A stretch of DNA of 64,000 nt from Antedon bifida. Its lineage: Eukaryota; Echinodermata; Crinoidea; Comatulida; Antedonidae. Of the stretch, positions 1 through 11,504 are shown piece by piece. Position 1 is the stretch's first letter. Every line of letters starts with the position of its first letter. The notes below the pieces were generated by a model. It saw only the letters and a list, made by a program, of their open reading frames with translations, searched no databases and was not told the origin of the DNA. Location of the stretch: positions 4,774,001-4,838,000 of the forward strand of contig OY727102.1 of assembly GCA_963402885.1 (NCBI GenBank), written 5' to 3'. Made by a program: the position numbers and the translations under genes.

Positions 1-364
1 TCAAATGTATGATAATAGAATAAAAAAGGTATGTAGACCAAAACTTTATCCAGCACTAACCCACTAAACATGATAACGCATAAAGGCTATAATATAAAGA
101 CAAGCTCAAACAAATATGAAATGGTTCCTATTTTACAATGGATTTCAGTTGTCTCAAATTGCTATCTAGATTCGGAATGAAAATTAATTTTACATAGGAT
201 TGACTACCTGCTGCCATTACTCAAAAAGCAATATCACAAAACATAAAATACATACAATTCTAATTTGCAAGGATTTTCTGCTGTCTAAATTTGCTATTTA
301 GTATCGAAAAGAAAGTTAATTTTACATATGATTGACTACCTGCTGCCATTACTTAATTTGTGTT
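1..364. repeat. TLR 3' flank with a 131-bp-period direct duplication
   Basis: Positions 140-222 and 271-353 are diverged direct copies, offset by 131 bp. They share the segments TTAATTTTACATA and GATTGACTACCTGCTGCC. The block lies immediately after the TLR stop codon and is probably 3' UTR or flank. No clear minus-strand AATAAA is visible before the window edge. Confidence 0.7.
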
Positions 365-917
365 TTAAACTGCGTCCCGGTCCAACAGCCTTTCTCTGGG
401 ACAATTAGGTGACAGTAGCGCTGTTTCTATTTTTGCCCAAAATAACGGCAGTCTGTCGGGATGATCTTCCCACTCAATATACGTTTTCTTGGTCAATATC
501 TTGTGTAAGAGCACTGGCATATGTTTAGATGACACCTTCTCAAGTAACACCACAACTAAGATGTCTTCATGATTGTCGAACATGCGCATGCGTGCCATCT
601 CCAGCTCAAAGTAACACCACTCACTTTTTGCAAAATTTTTAGAAACAACCACCACTACTTTTCGGCTATACTTTACAGCATTCGATATGTTGTTTACAAC
701 TGCTTCACCTGGAATAAAATCTCGGTAGTCAACGCAAAGTTTAAAGTTTCTTTGATCTTCTAACGATGGTTGTAGAACTTTGAGAACCCAGTCTTGGTCC
801 TCGCTGTTGTAAGATACGAAGGCGTCATACCGAATGTCTTCTCCGTTGATCGGTGGTGGTCCTTGGTTGTCAAGCTGTTCATACTGCTTACGAAGACGAC
901 GTCTTTGTATCCAGAAC
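365..917 (-). CDS. TLR exon 2: TIR signalling domain
   Basis: Encodes residues 360-542 and the TAA stop. TIR box 1 reads YDAFVSY (389-395). Box 2 with the BB loop reads RDFIPGE (424-430), including the proline whose mutation inactivates mammalian TLR4. Box 3 is the FW at 518-519. The KNFAKSEWC segment is also canonical. The frame runs open well upstream of the first in-frame GTG or ATG, because this exon begins at the splice acceptor and not at a start codon. All three boxes are intact, so signalling capacity looks preserved. Confidence 0.9.
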
Positions 918-2432
918 CTAGAATATGTCCAGAATATGTATAAAAGTCAAATTGTGTTTATAGATCTTTTTTATCGACTAATAATAATTATGTTCAAAAT
1001 ATTATTCTATTAACATTAGGTAGGCCTACGGTAGGTTATAGAGGATTTTACTATTAGTGAGAGGTTTCAAGAGGGTATGCAAAATATAGTGTAATTATTT
1101 TCTTATGAAACTGTACGAACAAATCTAAACCATCCAAGGACTTTGTTCAAAGAAATAAAGAAAACAATGTTGAGAAAATCGACAAAAGCAACCAATGTTG
1201 CTACACAGGATATTAGAACTGGGACACTTGACACACACGGCCAACCATTAGGGCTTATAGTTTCGTATTAGAAGTAAATTTGAACTAAACTTTACACAGA
1301 AAGATGTTTCTTGGTGAAATGAGCTTTAAAATGTTAAATTGCTTTATTGACGTTACCTTATATCATATCTGAAGTTATACAGCAGAATCACAATTATCAC
1401 GACCATAATACTAGCTGATGCGGGTGGAAGTATAATCTTTAGATATTTCATTAATTTACTGCACTGTAAACTGTCAGGGTCAAAATTCAGCAAGAACTGA
1501 CTGTGTCCTGCGATCCAATTCATCTTGCATTTTGTATCATTAAGATTCTCAATAGTGACGTTTGTCATTCCAATCCATTTTCTAAACCATACCATATTGC
1601 AATCACATACTAAATGATTGTAATCCACGCCAAGTATCTGCAACATTGTCAAATTTTGTATACCGACATTTTCTGAGATAGTAGAAAGAGAATTGTCGGA
1701 AATGATAATTGTATTAATGTTGTTAGATCCTTTAAAGGCTTTATTAGGAATATATGAAAGTTTATTATAATCCATGTATATGTAGTTGAGCGATGGAAGA
1801 TTTTGTAAAAAGTTTTTCGGAAAATATATAATATTGTTATGGGAAATGTGAACTTTTGTCAACTGTTTAGAATTCTGAAATATGTTGCTTTCTATCGAAG
1901 TTAACCCACAGTTTTGAACATCTAGAATTTCCAAAGAAACCAGGTCTACAAACCAGGCTGCTAAAAGTCTACCCAACATTTTGTTTTTATTCAACGATAA
2001 ACTGATAACATTTTTCAAACCACGAAATGAATTTCCTTCAATCAGCTCGTATTTCAAGTCATTATCATCTATACGCAAAAATTGTAAATCAGATAATGTG
2101 CTGAACGAATTATCCTTTATAGCAGTTATATAGTTATACCTCAGCGAATAATATACAACATCAGTTGGTACCGTACTCTTTAATGGAACGGATTTTAATT
2201 GTAGGGTTGTACAGTAAACATTGTGACCATAGTATACGTCATTTCCGTCATGTTGTGGACAGTATGTGCAATTGCATTCGTTAGGACATCGTAGTTCACT
2301 AGCGTTACGAGGAGCCTTATCAATATAAAAAGGATCTTTATCGTAGCATGAAGAATGTTGGTAACCAGTAACAGTCACCGACGAAACAACCAAACAAAAT
2401 ATCTTCAAATAAAACATCTTTAACAAAGGCAT
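365..2432 (-). CDS. Short Toll-like receptor, two coding exons (542 aa)
   Basis: A type I membrane innate-immune receptor: an extracellular leucine-rich repeat region senses ligand and a cytoplasmic TIR domain recruits adaptors of the MyD88 kind. Coding is join(1357..2432, 365..917) on the minus strand. The first exon ends ATA-AG before a GTAACG donor and the second starts G-TTC after TTCTAG, so the split codon AG|G restores Arg359 and the juxtamembrane reads YDIRFWIQ, as is common in TLRs. Domains: signal peptide about 1-23; cysteine-rich LRRNT about 49-83; about seven LRRs from 93 to 275; LRRCT from CDC at 276-278 to Cys324; TM about 331-352; TIR about 388-530. The ectodomain is much shorter than the 20-plus LRRs of classical TLRs. 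A TTTTTCAG acceptor-like site 18 bases upstream of the ATG suggests an upstream 5' UTR exon. The family is secure; the orthologue within the large invertebrate TLR expansions cannot be named. Confidence 0.9.
918..1356 (-). other. TLR intron between TM and TIR
   Basis: 439-bp GT-AG intron inferred from frame restoration and the matching juxtamembrane sequence. It is phase 2. Nothing else recognisable lies in it apart from one AGGCCTA motif near 1022. Confidence 0.8.
1357..2432 (-). CDS. TLR exon 1: signal peptide, LRRNT, LRRs, LRRCT, TM
   Basis: Encodes residues 1-358 plus two bases of codon 359. LRR consensus lines (LxxLxLxxNxL) are visible at about 116-140, 141-166, 167-190, 191-214, 215-238 and 239-262. 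N-glycosylation sequons include NAS at 43-45, NCT at 54-56, NLT at 260-262, NVT at 291-293 and NDT at 298-300. The LRRCT opens with the typical CDCNMVWFRKW. The hydrophobic run SIMVVIIVILLY, followed by basic residues, marks the inside face of the membrane. The start is the first ATG before a hydrophobic leader. Confidence 0.9.
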
Positions 2433-2874
2433 TGAAGATGACGTTTTTATCTGAAAAATTGAAAAAAATGAAAAAACTTTATTTAGTCATATATTATTTA
2501 TGATATTACCTTTAATTATATAATACATATCAAATGAAATCTTTATTTGTTCCATATAGAAAAGGAAACATTGTTTTCCTCGACAGAAATATATTTAAAC
2601 AAACAAAAAATGTTCATCATACATTCGATAAAATTAGAATTTAGAAAAATAAAAATGTTAAAGACTCGCACAACAAGAGAAAACAATCGAACAAGGAAAC
2701 AGTAAATGATTTTCCTTGTATTTTAAGCGATTCATTACGGTAGTGCCGTAGGCAAGAGGTACGGTTGGTGAGGTTTTATCAATTACTAAATAAATCTTCT
2801 TCATAAATATATGACTAAATTTATGATATTTCCCATAACGAAATTGAAAGTTGGTTCTCACGAATGCTATAATA
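2433..2874. other. Upstream region of the TLR gene, no gene seen
   Basis: AT-rich sequence with a minus-strand acceptor-like TTTTTCAG ending at 2451, suggesting that the true TLR transcription start lies further upstream in a non-coding exon. No TATA or CCAAT arrangement stands out. The open frame crossing 2658-2915 starts inside the neighbouring MITE and has no protein-like features. Confidence 0.4.
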
Positions 2875-3225
2875 GAGTTCTGCGGTGCTGACGTCACGAC
2901 GGTAGGTTGCGCCATTTCGTAGCTAGAAAACGTTCAACCTGTCTGAGTGACTACAAGGTCACCGATGGTTTGGAATAGGCTTATTGAAGTAATCATTTTA
3001 AAACTTAATAATTTTCAATAAAAAGAAACTAAAATTTCAAAAGATTACTAAATATTTGTTTTTAATAATCTATTTATTCTTCAACTACAGTTTGAGTTTT
3101 TAAAAATCAAGCTAAGATACATAATTTTTGATAGAAATACAGATCTATAGTTTATCAACATAGTAGCGTTGTGAACGCATTTTTGGTTGTGCCATCTATC
3201 GTTGTGACGTCACACCACAGAACTC
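2875..3225. mobile_element. TA-flanked MITE with long terminal inverted repeats
   Basis: The left end starts GAGTTCTGCGGTG and the right end is its near-complement CACCACAGAACTC. The inverted homology continues inward for about 38 bases through TGACGTCAC and a GTAGG/GATAG variant. Both ends abut TA (2873-2874 and 3226-3227), consistent with a TA target-site duplication. The element is 351 bp with no transposase, so it is non-autonomous. The superfamily cannot be fixed from ends alone; a Tc1/mariner-like origin is one option. Confidence 0.75.
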
Positions 3226-3227
3226 TA

Positions 3228-3754
3228 ACTCTTCTTCCCTGCACCACCCATTTACCTCTTCGCCCTGAATTGCTTCTTTATGCTCTTAGTGCTTCTATAC
3301 TCGGTACTGCTAAATAACACCTTTACGCCTTTGTTTTGGTTTTTGGACGGCGTCTTAAATTCAAACAAGCGACAACATTTTAAGATTAAAATAACAAATT
3401 CCTTTCATTATTAACTTGTTTACGTTTGGAAAAATCTAGAGGTTATACACACTGAAATTGCTCCAATGGTAAACAACCAGTCAAATATTTAAAGACACCT
3501 TCCCTACAATTTGTGACGTTTTGTAAAAATAATACATATGTATATTACTTTAAAAACATTAAACCAGGTCATTCCTTGTCCTAAATGTACGTTTTATGGT
3601 AAATTATGATAAAAAGTGAGAAACAATGACCTCTCGTGGACGGTATTTAGGCCTAGTTTGTAGGCCTAGCTGGTAAACATCGGTAACGGAACATCGTACG
3701 CCAGCTATATACCTAGCCTGACGTTGTATAATTGCTGCTATTTTTGCCAGACTC
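3228..3754. other. Spacer between MITE and tandem array
   Basis: No gene recognised. Two AGGCCTA motifs occur near 3650-3666. A short pyrimidine-rich tract follows the MITE. Confidence 0.4.
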
Positions 3755-5280
3755 CGTTGATACAATTTGGGGAAAACCCGGTATTTTCCATTTGTTTTGG
3801 CCTCACGATCGATCGAAAAGTGGGTGGATTACAGAAGCAAAAAACAAAAATATCAATCCGCGCGCAATGCATTTTGAGAATTATAGCGGGCCGCTATAAT
3901 TATTAGAATCGACTTATTTTTCACATTTTTAACCATTTAAAGACGAAAAAAGTTATCGCAATAGGATCATATAGTATTATTTTTACATTACAAACGTTTG
4001 TGATCTTAAATTAGATCTAAAAAAAGTAGGAAAGGTGTTAAATTGGTAGGGTGAGTGAACTCTATTGATACCTATGCCTATAAAGATGAAATGCTTACAT
4101 ATCTATTCTTAATCACGACATCTAAATTTATATACTGATCGATACATACCCTAAGAGAGCGAAAGAGCTATACAAAAACAAAACAAAAACACTAGTAAAA
4201 GTAATTACAATGTAACGTATATCCTTCCTTATTACGATGAGTTTCACTTCCTTGTAGTCCCCCTCAAGATGATACATTGTCACTTAGATGGTTCACCGTA
4301 AACTATAGGCCTAGTAGGTAGAATATTTAAGAGATATCTCGAACATAGGCCTATTTAGGCTATATATAATAGATTAGAACAAGCCTCGGTATTAACGTAC
4401 ACGCAACGCAAAGTATGCTAACAGCAAGTACTTACAAACGGGAAGAGTTACAAGTTCAAGTTCAATAAGTTGACACCTGGGTTGACATCATTGGATTGAA
4501 GTAGCGTACATAATACTTACCGTAGTGAATGTGAATTAAACAATACACTGCCCTCTATATACAATAATGTTACCTATCACAAATTCCAGAGAGGGAGTAA
4601 GGCTGTTTCATTAAACAATTTGTAATTATTATTATCAATTTTCTTACTTATCTTATATATCGCACGCAAAAAATGTACACAAGTTTAAAAATAAATATGA
4701 TATAAGCCTAAAGGTAATGATCTAAAAATAACAGATTTTCACACACATAATGTAGTAGAACATAAATGATTAATCAATTACTTGTTGGTTAATCAATTAT
4801 TTTATTTAATTTATTTCAGAAATATTATTTATATAAACATTAACAAGAAAATAACAAAATATGGGCGTAAGACCAACATTACTTAAAAGTATCTATTATA
4901 GCACCCTCCTGAAACTTTCTCCTCTTTCTCCCACCAAGTCGCCCGACTTTCGCGCCGTTTTGGGCATCTTTAAATTCCTCTTCGTTAGACCGGAATTTTT
5001 TTAGGAAATTAACGAACTTATTTTTGTTGTTTATACCAACTTCTTTACGACGACCGAATGAAATTATATTAGGTCAGATCAGGTCATAGATGAATTTACT
5101 AATGATAATATTATTACAAAATTTATTTACGAATATATTACTAGTGTTATTTCTCTATTAGGTAAAAACAAATTGGAAAGGGCAGTATTTTTTTTATTTA
5201 AAAGAAAATCGATAGTAACATAAATAGAAGTGAAATCACACCGAACTATCACAGCGCCTCCTACCTTACCATTTTATATT

Positions 5281-5400
5281 ATACAAAATTATGAATGTTT
5301 ATGAGTATAATGGTACAAAAGAATGGCATGAGGTGAATGATGAAAGGTTATATTTCAACGAGGCGCGAGCCGAGTTGAAATATAACATTCATTCATTTAA
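5281..5400. repeat. Duplicated left half of foldback, unit 1
   Basis: This copy has the left arm from 5332, the GAGGCGCGAGCCGA cap at 5360-5373 and only the first 13 bases of the right arm (5374-5386). It then passes through ATTCATTCATTTAA into the second copy of the 193-bp repeat. It looks like the scar of a replication slip or break inside the hairpin. Confidence 0.7.
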
Positions 5401-5461
5401 ATCGATAGTAACATAAATAGAAGTGAAATCACACCGAAATATCACAGCGCCTCCTACCTTA

Positions 5462-5655
5462 CCATTTTATATTATACAAAATTATGAATGTTTATGAGTA
5501 TAATGGTACAAAAGAATGGCATGAGGTGAATGATGAAAGGTTATATTTCAACGAGGCGCGAGCCGAGTTGAAATATAACCTTTCATCATTCACCAAAGCC
5601 ATTATTTGTACCATTACACGAATATAAAACATTAATTATTTGTTTTATACAACAT
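5462..5655. mobile_element. Foldback/MITE-like element in unit 1
   Basis: A long inverted repeat centred on a perfect palindrome at 5525-5594 (28-base arms, 14-base centre GAGGCGCGAGCCGA). Imperfect inverted homology continues outward through ATGGTACAAA and an AATGTTT/AAACATT pair. There is no coding content. It is also present at the same place in units 2 and 3, so it predates amplification of the array. Confidence 0.7.
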
Positions 5656-6224
5656 CTAAATAGATTCCTATCATTTGAATCAAATAAAAGGTAGGCCTAG
5701 CCTTGTCTACATTTAATTCACATTGATTAAAACAGTAACATTTGGTTTTTAATAATATTATATTAAATGTTATATTTATAGGGATTTTATAAACACACCT
5801 ACTTTAGTGTTAATTATGTCAACAAACGACCAAACATTCCTAGGCCTTGTGCGAGGCTAAAACGCATAGGCTAGGCCTAGCCTAATACTAACAGTCCTAG
5901 GCCTAGGCTAGACCTAGTACTAGCTTGGATGAAAGGCAAAACTTCGACAGACAATTGGAACTTATCTAGGCTAATTATGGATTTTCCAACGATTCCACGT
6001 CTTGCAGAGATGTTCCCATTAATTAATCAAAATCCTAATTTAAATGCCTTTTTGATCTAAATTAGTACATATATATCGCTCCCAAAATGTACTTCGCTAA
6101 ACCTGTCATAACATTCAAATCGCGGCGAAAGCACAAATAGGTGGCGCTGTTGTATTTCAAAAGCAATAGTATAAAACAAAATATTTTCCAATCGCGAAAA
6201 GCTTTTTTTTCGTACACAAAAAAA

Positions 6225-6252
6225 GTACTATTAAACCATCGTTTAATAGTAC
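6225..6252. repeat. 12-bp-arm inverted repeat in each array unit
   Basis: GTACTATTAAAC, four bases, then GTTTAATAGTAC. The counterparts are near 8945-8972 and 12207-12233, where one arm base differs and the spacing is tighter in unit 3 (centre CGATCG). An adjacent T-tract lies to the left and GTACTATTGC to the right. The function is unknown. Confidence 0.6.
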
Positions 6253-6657
6253 GTACTATTGCACCCCATGTGACCCACATTCGTCCAATCAAATGACTGG
6301 AATTTATTTATGTGTTATATAAAATATAATAATAATTTCCATTTGTACAGTGCTATTCCAACGATCATTGCTCATGGACTTGGATGTTACACTTTTCAAA
6401 TTGCTGCTTCCCTCACGTTATGTCAGTGCTGCCAATCATTCTAGTGCTTTCTTATCTGCCCACCATACCATACTTTCCACCTGAGTAGTGTAATTAATGC
6501 TCTTGTTGCTTACCATACCTTTCAACCGAATTGGTAAAAGCAGTGTAAAATAATGAAGATTTATCGTGTGCACTTAATTGTCTACATAGGTTTTCATTTA
6601 ATATTGTTTACATCATCTTTAACCAACAACCCATTAAATACTCAATTATAACCTTAG

Positions 6658-9375
6658 CGTTGATACAAATTGGGGAAAACCCGGTATTTTCGCTGAAAAG
6701 TTAGGAGTCTTCCATTTGTTTTGGCCTCACGATCGATCGAAAAGTGGGAGAATTACAGAAGCAAAAAACAAAAATATCAATCCGCGCGCAATGCATTTTG
6801 GGATTTATAGCGGGCCGCTATAATTATGAGAATCGACTTATTTTTCACATTTTTAACCATTTAAAGACGAAAAAAGTTATCGCAATAGTATTATTTTTAC
6901 ATTAAATATAGTTTGTGATCTTAAATTAGATCTAAAAAACGTAGGAAAGGTGTTAAATTGGTAGGGTGAGTGAACTCTATTGATACCTATAAAGATGAAA
7001 CGTTTACATATCTATTCTTAATCACGACATCTCAATTTATATACTGATCGATACATACCCTTAGAGAGCGAAAGAGCTATACAAAAACAAAACAAAAACA
7101 CTAGTAAAAGTAATTACAATGTAACGTATATCCTTCCTTATTACGATGAGTTTCACTTCCTTGTAGTCCCCCTCAAGATGATACATTGTCACTTAGATGG
7201 TTCACTGTAAACTATAGGCCTAGTAGGTAGAATATTTAAGAGATATCTCGAATATAGGCCTATTTAGGCTATATATAATAGATTAGAACAAGCCTCGGTA
7301 TTAACGTACACGCAACGCGAAATATGCTAACAGCAAGTACTTACAAACGGGAAGAGTTACAAGTTCAAGTTCAGTAAGTTGACACCTGGGTTGACATCAT
7401 TGGATTGAAGTAGCGTACATAATACTTACCGTAATGAATGTGAATGTCGGATTAAACAATACACTGCCCTCTATATACAATAATGTTACCTATCACAAAT
7501 TCCAGAGAGGGAGTAAGGCTGTTGAATTAAACAATTTGTAATTATTATTATCAACTTTCTTACTTATCTTATCGCAAGCAAAAAATGTACACAAATTTAA
7601 AAATAAATATGATATAAGCCTAAAGGTAATGATCTAAAAATAACAGATTTTCACACACATAATGTAGTAGAACATAAATGATTAATCAATTACTTGTTGG
7701 TTAATCAATTATTTTATTTTATTTATTTCAGAAATATTATTTATATATAAACATTAACAAGAAAATAACAAAATATGGGCGTAAGACCAACATTACTTAA
7801 AAGTATCTATTATAGCACCCTCCTGAAACTTTCTCCTCTTTCTCCCACCAAGTCGCCCGACTTTCGCGCCGTTTTGGGCATCTTTAAATTCCTCTTCGTT
7901 AGACCGGAATTTTTTTAGGAAATTAACGAACTTATTTTTGTTGTTTATACCAACTTCTTTACGACGACCGAATTCAGATCAGATCAGGTCATAGATGAAT
8001 TTACTAATGATAATATTATTACAAAATTTATTTACGAATATATTACTAGTGTTATTTCTCTGTTAGGTAAAAACAAATTGGAAAGGGCAGTATTTTTTTT
8101 ATTTAAAAGAAAATCGATAGTAACATAAATAGAAGTGAAATCACACCGAACTATCACAACGCCTCCTACCTTACCATTTTATATTATACAAAATTATGAA
8201 TGTTTATGAGTGTAATGGTACAAAAGAATGGCATGAGGTGAATGATGAAAGGTTATATTTCAACGAGGCGTGAGCCGAGTTGAAATATAACCTTTCATCA
8301 TTCACCAAAAGCCATTATTTGTACAATTACACGAATATAAAACATTAATTATTTGTTTTATATAACATCTAAATAGATTCCTGTCATTTGAATCAAATAA
8401 AAGGTAGGCCTAGCCTGGCCTACATTTAATTCACATTGATTAAAACAGTAACATTTGGTTTTTAATAATATTATATTAAATGTTATATTTATAGAGATTT
8501 TATAAACACACCTACTTTAGTGTTAATTATGTCAACAAACGACCAAACATTCCTAGGCCTTAGCGAGGCTAAAACGCATAGGCTAGGCCTAGCCTAATAC
8601 TAACAGTCCTAGGCCTAGGCTAGACCTAGTACTAGCTTGGATGAAAGGCAGAACTTCGACAGACAATTGGAACTTATCTAGGCTAATTATGGATTTTCCA
8701 ACAATTCCACGTCTTGCAGAGATGTTCCCATTAATTAATCAAAATCCTAATTTAAATGCCTTTTTGATTTTGATTTAAATTAGTACATATATATCGCTCC
8801 CAAAATGTACTTCGCTAAACCTGTCATAACATTCAAATCGCAGCGAAAGCACAAATAGGTGGCGCTGTTGTATTTCAAAAGCAATAGTATAAAACAAAAT
8901 ATTTTCCAATCGCGAAAAGCTTTTTTTTTCGTACACAAAAAAAGTACTATTAAACCATCGTTTAATAGTGCGTACTATTGCACCCCATGTGACCACATTC
9001 GTCCAATCAAATGACTGGAATTTATTTATGTGTTATATAAAATATAATAATAATTTCCATTTGTACAGTGCTATTCCAACGATCATTGCTCATGGACTTG
9101 GATGTTACACTTTTCAAATTGCTGCTTCCCTCACGTTATGTCAGTGCTGCCAATCATTCTAGTGCTTTCTTATCTGCCCACCATACCATACTTTCCACCT
9201 GAGTAGTGTAATTAATGCTCTTGTTGCTTACCATACCTTTCAACCGAATTGGTAAAAGCAGTGTAAAATAATGAAGATTTATCGTGTGCACTTAATTGTC
9301 TACATAGGTTTTTATTTAATATTGTTTACATCATCTTTAACCAACAACCCATTAAATACTCAATTATAACCTTAG
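6658..9375. repeat. Tandem array unit 2 (2718 bp)
   Basis: Second direct copy and the most compact one, without the secondary duplications of the flanking units. It carries one intact foldback with a perfect 28-bp-arm palindrome at 8237-8306. It contains several AGGCCTA clusters (8548-8640) that are conserved in position in all three units. Confidence 0.9.
8181..8363. mobile_element. Foldback/MITE-like element in unit 2
   Basis: Same element as in unit 1. Its central palindrome at 8237-8306 has identical 28-base arms, but the cap reads GAGGCGTGAGCCGA, so the tetraloop changes from GCGA to GTGA. The outer imperfect arms begin near ATATTATACAAAA on the left and end near TTTGTTTTATATAA on the right. 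Confidence 0.7.
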
Positions 9376-10770
9376 CGTTGATACAAATTAGGGAAAACCC
9401 GGTATTTTCGCTGAAAAGTTAGGAGTCTTCCATTTGTTTTGGCCTCACGATCGATCGAAAAGTGGGAGAATTACAGAAGCAAAAAACAAAAATATCAATC
9501 CGCGCGCAATGCATTTTGGGATTTATAGCGGGCCGTTATAATTATGAGAATCGACTTATTTTTCACATTTTTAACCATTTAAAGACGAAAAAAGTTATCG
9601 CAATAGGATCATATAGTATTATTTTTACATTAAATATAGTTTGTGATCTTAAATTAGATCTAAAAAACGTAGGAAAGGTGTTAAATTGGTAGGGTGAGTG
9701 AACTCTATTGATACCTATGCCTATAAAGATGAAATGCTTACATATCTATTCTTAATCACGACATCTAAATTTATATACTGATCGATACATACCCTAAGAG
9801 AGCGAAAGAGCTATACAAAAACAAAACAAAAACACTAGTAAAAGTAATTACAATGTAACGTATATCCTTCCTTATTACGATGAGTTTCACTTCCTTGTAG
9901 TCCCCCTCAAGATGATACATTGTCACTTAGATGGTTCACCGTAAACTATAGGCCTAGTAGGTAGAATATTTAAGAGATATCTCGAATATAGGCCTATTTA
10001 GGCTATATATAATAGATTAGAACAAGCCTCGGTATTAACGTACACGCAACGCAAAGTATGCTAACAGCAAGTACTTACAAACGGGAAGAGTTACAAGTTC
10101 AAGTTCAATAAGTTGACACCTGGGTTGACATCATTGGATTGAAGTAGCGTACATAATACTTACCGTAGTGAATGTGAATGTCGGATTAAACAATACACTG
10201 CCCTCTATATACAATAATGTTACCTATCACAAATTCCAGAGAGAGAGAGAGTAAGGCTGTTGAATTAAACAATTTGTAATTATTATTTTCAATTTTCTTA
10301 TTTATCTTATATATCGCACGTAGAAAATGTACACAAGTTTAAAAATAAATATGAAATAGGCCTAAAGGTAATGATCTAAAAATAACAGTTTTTCACGCAC
10401 ATAATGTAGTAGAACATAAATGATTAATCAATTACTTGTTGGTTGATCAATTATTTTATTTTATTTATTTCAGAAATATTATCTATATATAAGCATTGAC
10501 ATAAAGAAAATAACAAAATATGGGCGTAAGACCAACATTAAAGTATCTATTATAGCACACTCCTGAAACTTTGTCCTCTTTCTCCCACCAAGTCGCCTGA
10601 CTTTCGCGCCGTTTTGGGCATCTTTAAATTCCTCTTCGTTAGACCGGAACTTTTTTAGGAAATTGAAGAACTTGTTTTTGTTGTTTATACCAACTTCTTT
10701 ACGACGACCGAATGAAATTATATTAGGTCAGATCAGGTCATAGATGAATTTACTAATGATAATATTATTA

Positions 10771-11129
10771 TTATCATAGATGTCAATTCAAAATAGCGTG
10801 TCTTGTATGGCGTTCGCTTAAAGGTTCCGCTCCAAGTTACCTGAGAGATGTTCTTACTGTGCGGAATGTTTCTCGCAGTACTCGTTCAAGCACCAGCAAT
10901 TATAACCTGACAATCCCACGAACTAAACGAAAGACATTTGCTGACCGTTCGTTCGCCGTAGCAGGACCCAAAATTTGGAACAGTTTACCAAGTCACATTA
11001 AACACTTAGACGACTATAATCAGTTTAAAAAACATTTAAAAGCACTATATTTCAAACAATGTTACGATACTAATTGATGTGAAGCGCCGCTGATTATAAT
11101 TAAATGTTGTATAAATGTGCGCTATACAA

Positions 11130-11160
<31 letters not shown>
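10771..11160 (+). mobile_element. 5'-truncated non-LTR retrotransposon, 3' end with (TAA)n tail
   Basis: An insertion of about 390 bp present only in array unit 3. It carries the end of a reverse-transcriptase ORF (about 10775-11077), a short 3' UTR containing GCGCTATACAAG, and a (TAA)n tail at 11131-11160. It sits at an ATTATTA stretch of the host repeat, which resembles the tail. A 3' microsatellite tail plus a 5' truncation is the signature of target-primed reverse transcription. CR1/L2-like affiliation is likely from the ORF end but was not tested. Confidence 0.8.
10775..11077 (+). pseudogene. Reverse transcriptase C-terminal remnant (CR1/L2-like)
   Basis: An open frame of about 100 codons read through from the left edge of the insertion, without a genuine start. 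Key stretches are GSAPSYLRDVL, LTIPRTKRKTFADRSF and AVAGPKIWNSLPSHI, followed by a FKKHLKALYF helix and a stop. In chordate and echinoderm CR1/L2-type elements this is the conserved tail after the reverse transcriptase palm and thumb. The endonuclease and catalytic YADD region are absent, so it is a dead fragment. Confidence 0.75.
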
Positions 11161-11162
<2 letters not shown>

Positions 11163-11504
11163 TTTATTTACGAATATATTACTAGTGTTATTTCTCTGTT
11201 AGGTAAAAACAAATTGGAAAGGGCAGTATTTTTTTATTTAAAAGAAAATCGATAGTAACATAAATAGAAGTGAAATCACACCGAACTATGAAATTATATT
11301 AGGTCAGATCAGGTCATAGATGAATTTACTAATGATAATATTATTACAAAATTTATTTACGAATATATTACTAGTGCTATTTCTCTGTTAGGTAAAAACA
11401 AATTGTAAAGGGCAGTATTTTTTTATTTAAAAGAAAATCGATAGTAACATAAATAGAAGTGAAATCACACCGAACTATCACAGCGCCTCCTACCTTACCA
11501 TTTT

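Larger units (their letters stand above)
3755..6657. repeat. Tandem array unit 1 (about 2.9 kb)
   Basis: First of three head-to-tail copies. The unit opens with CGTTGATACAA and closes with ATAACCTTAG. It is nearly identical to units 2 and 3 over its whole length, with scattered substitutions and small indels. Particular to this copy are loss of about 18 bases after GGTATTTTC near 3786 and a 193-bp-period tandem duplication (5210-5402 and 5403-5595) that doubles the left part of the foldback element. No credible coding region was found; short open frames are broken or shifted between copies. Confidence 0.9.

Noticed and set aside
569-763. Plus-strand 64-codon open frame
   Set aside because: Antisense shadow of the TIR exon.
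2658-2915. 85-codon minus-strand open frame
   Set aside because: Its start lies in the terminal repeat of the TA MITE and the sequence is not protein-like.
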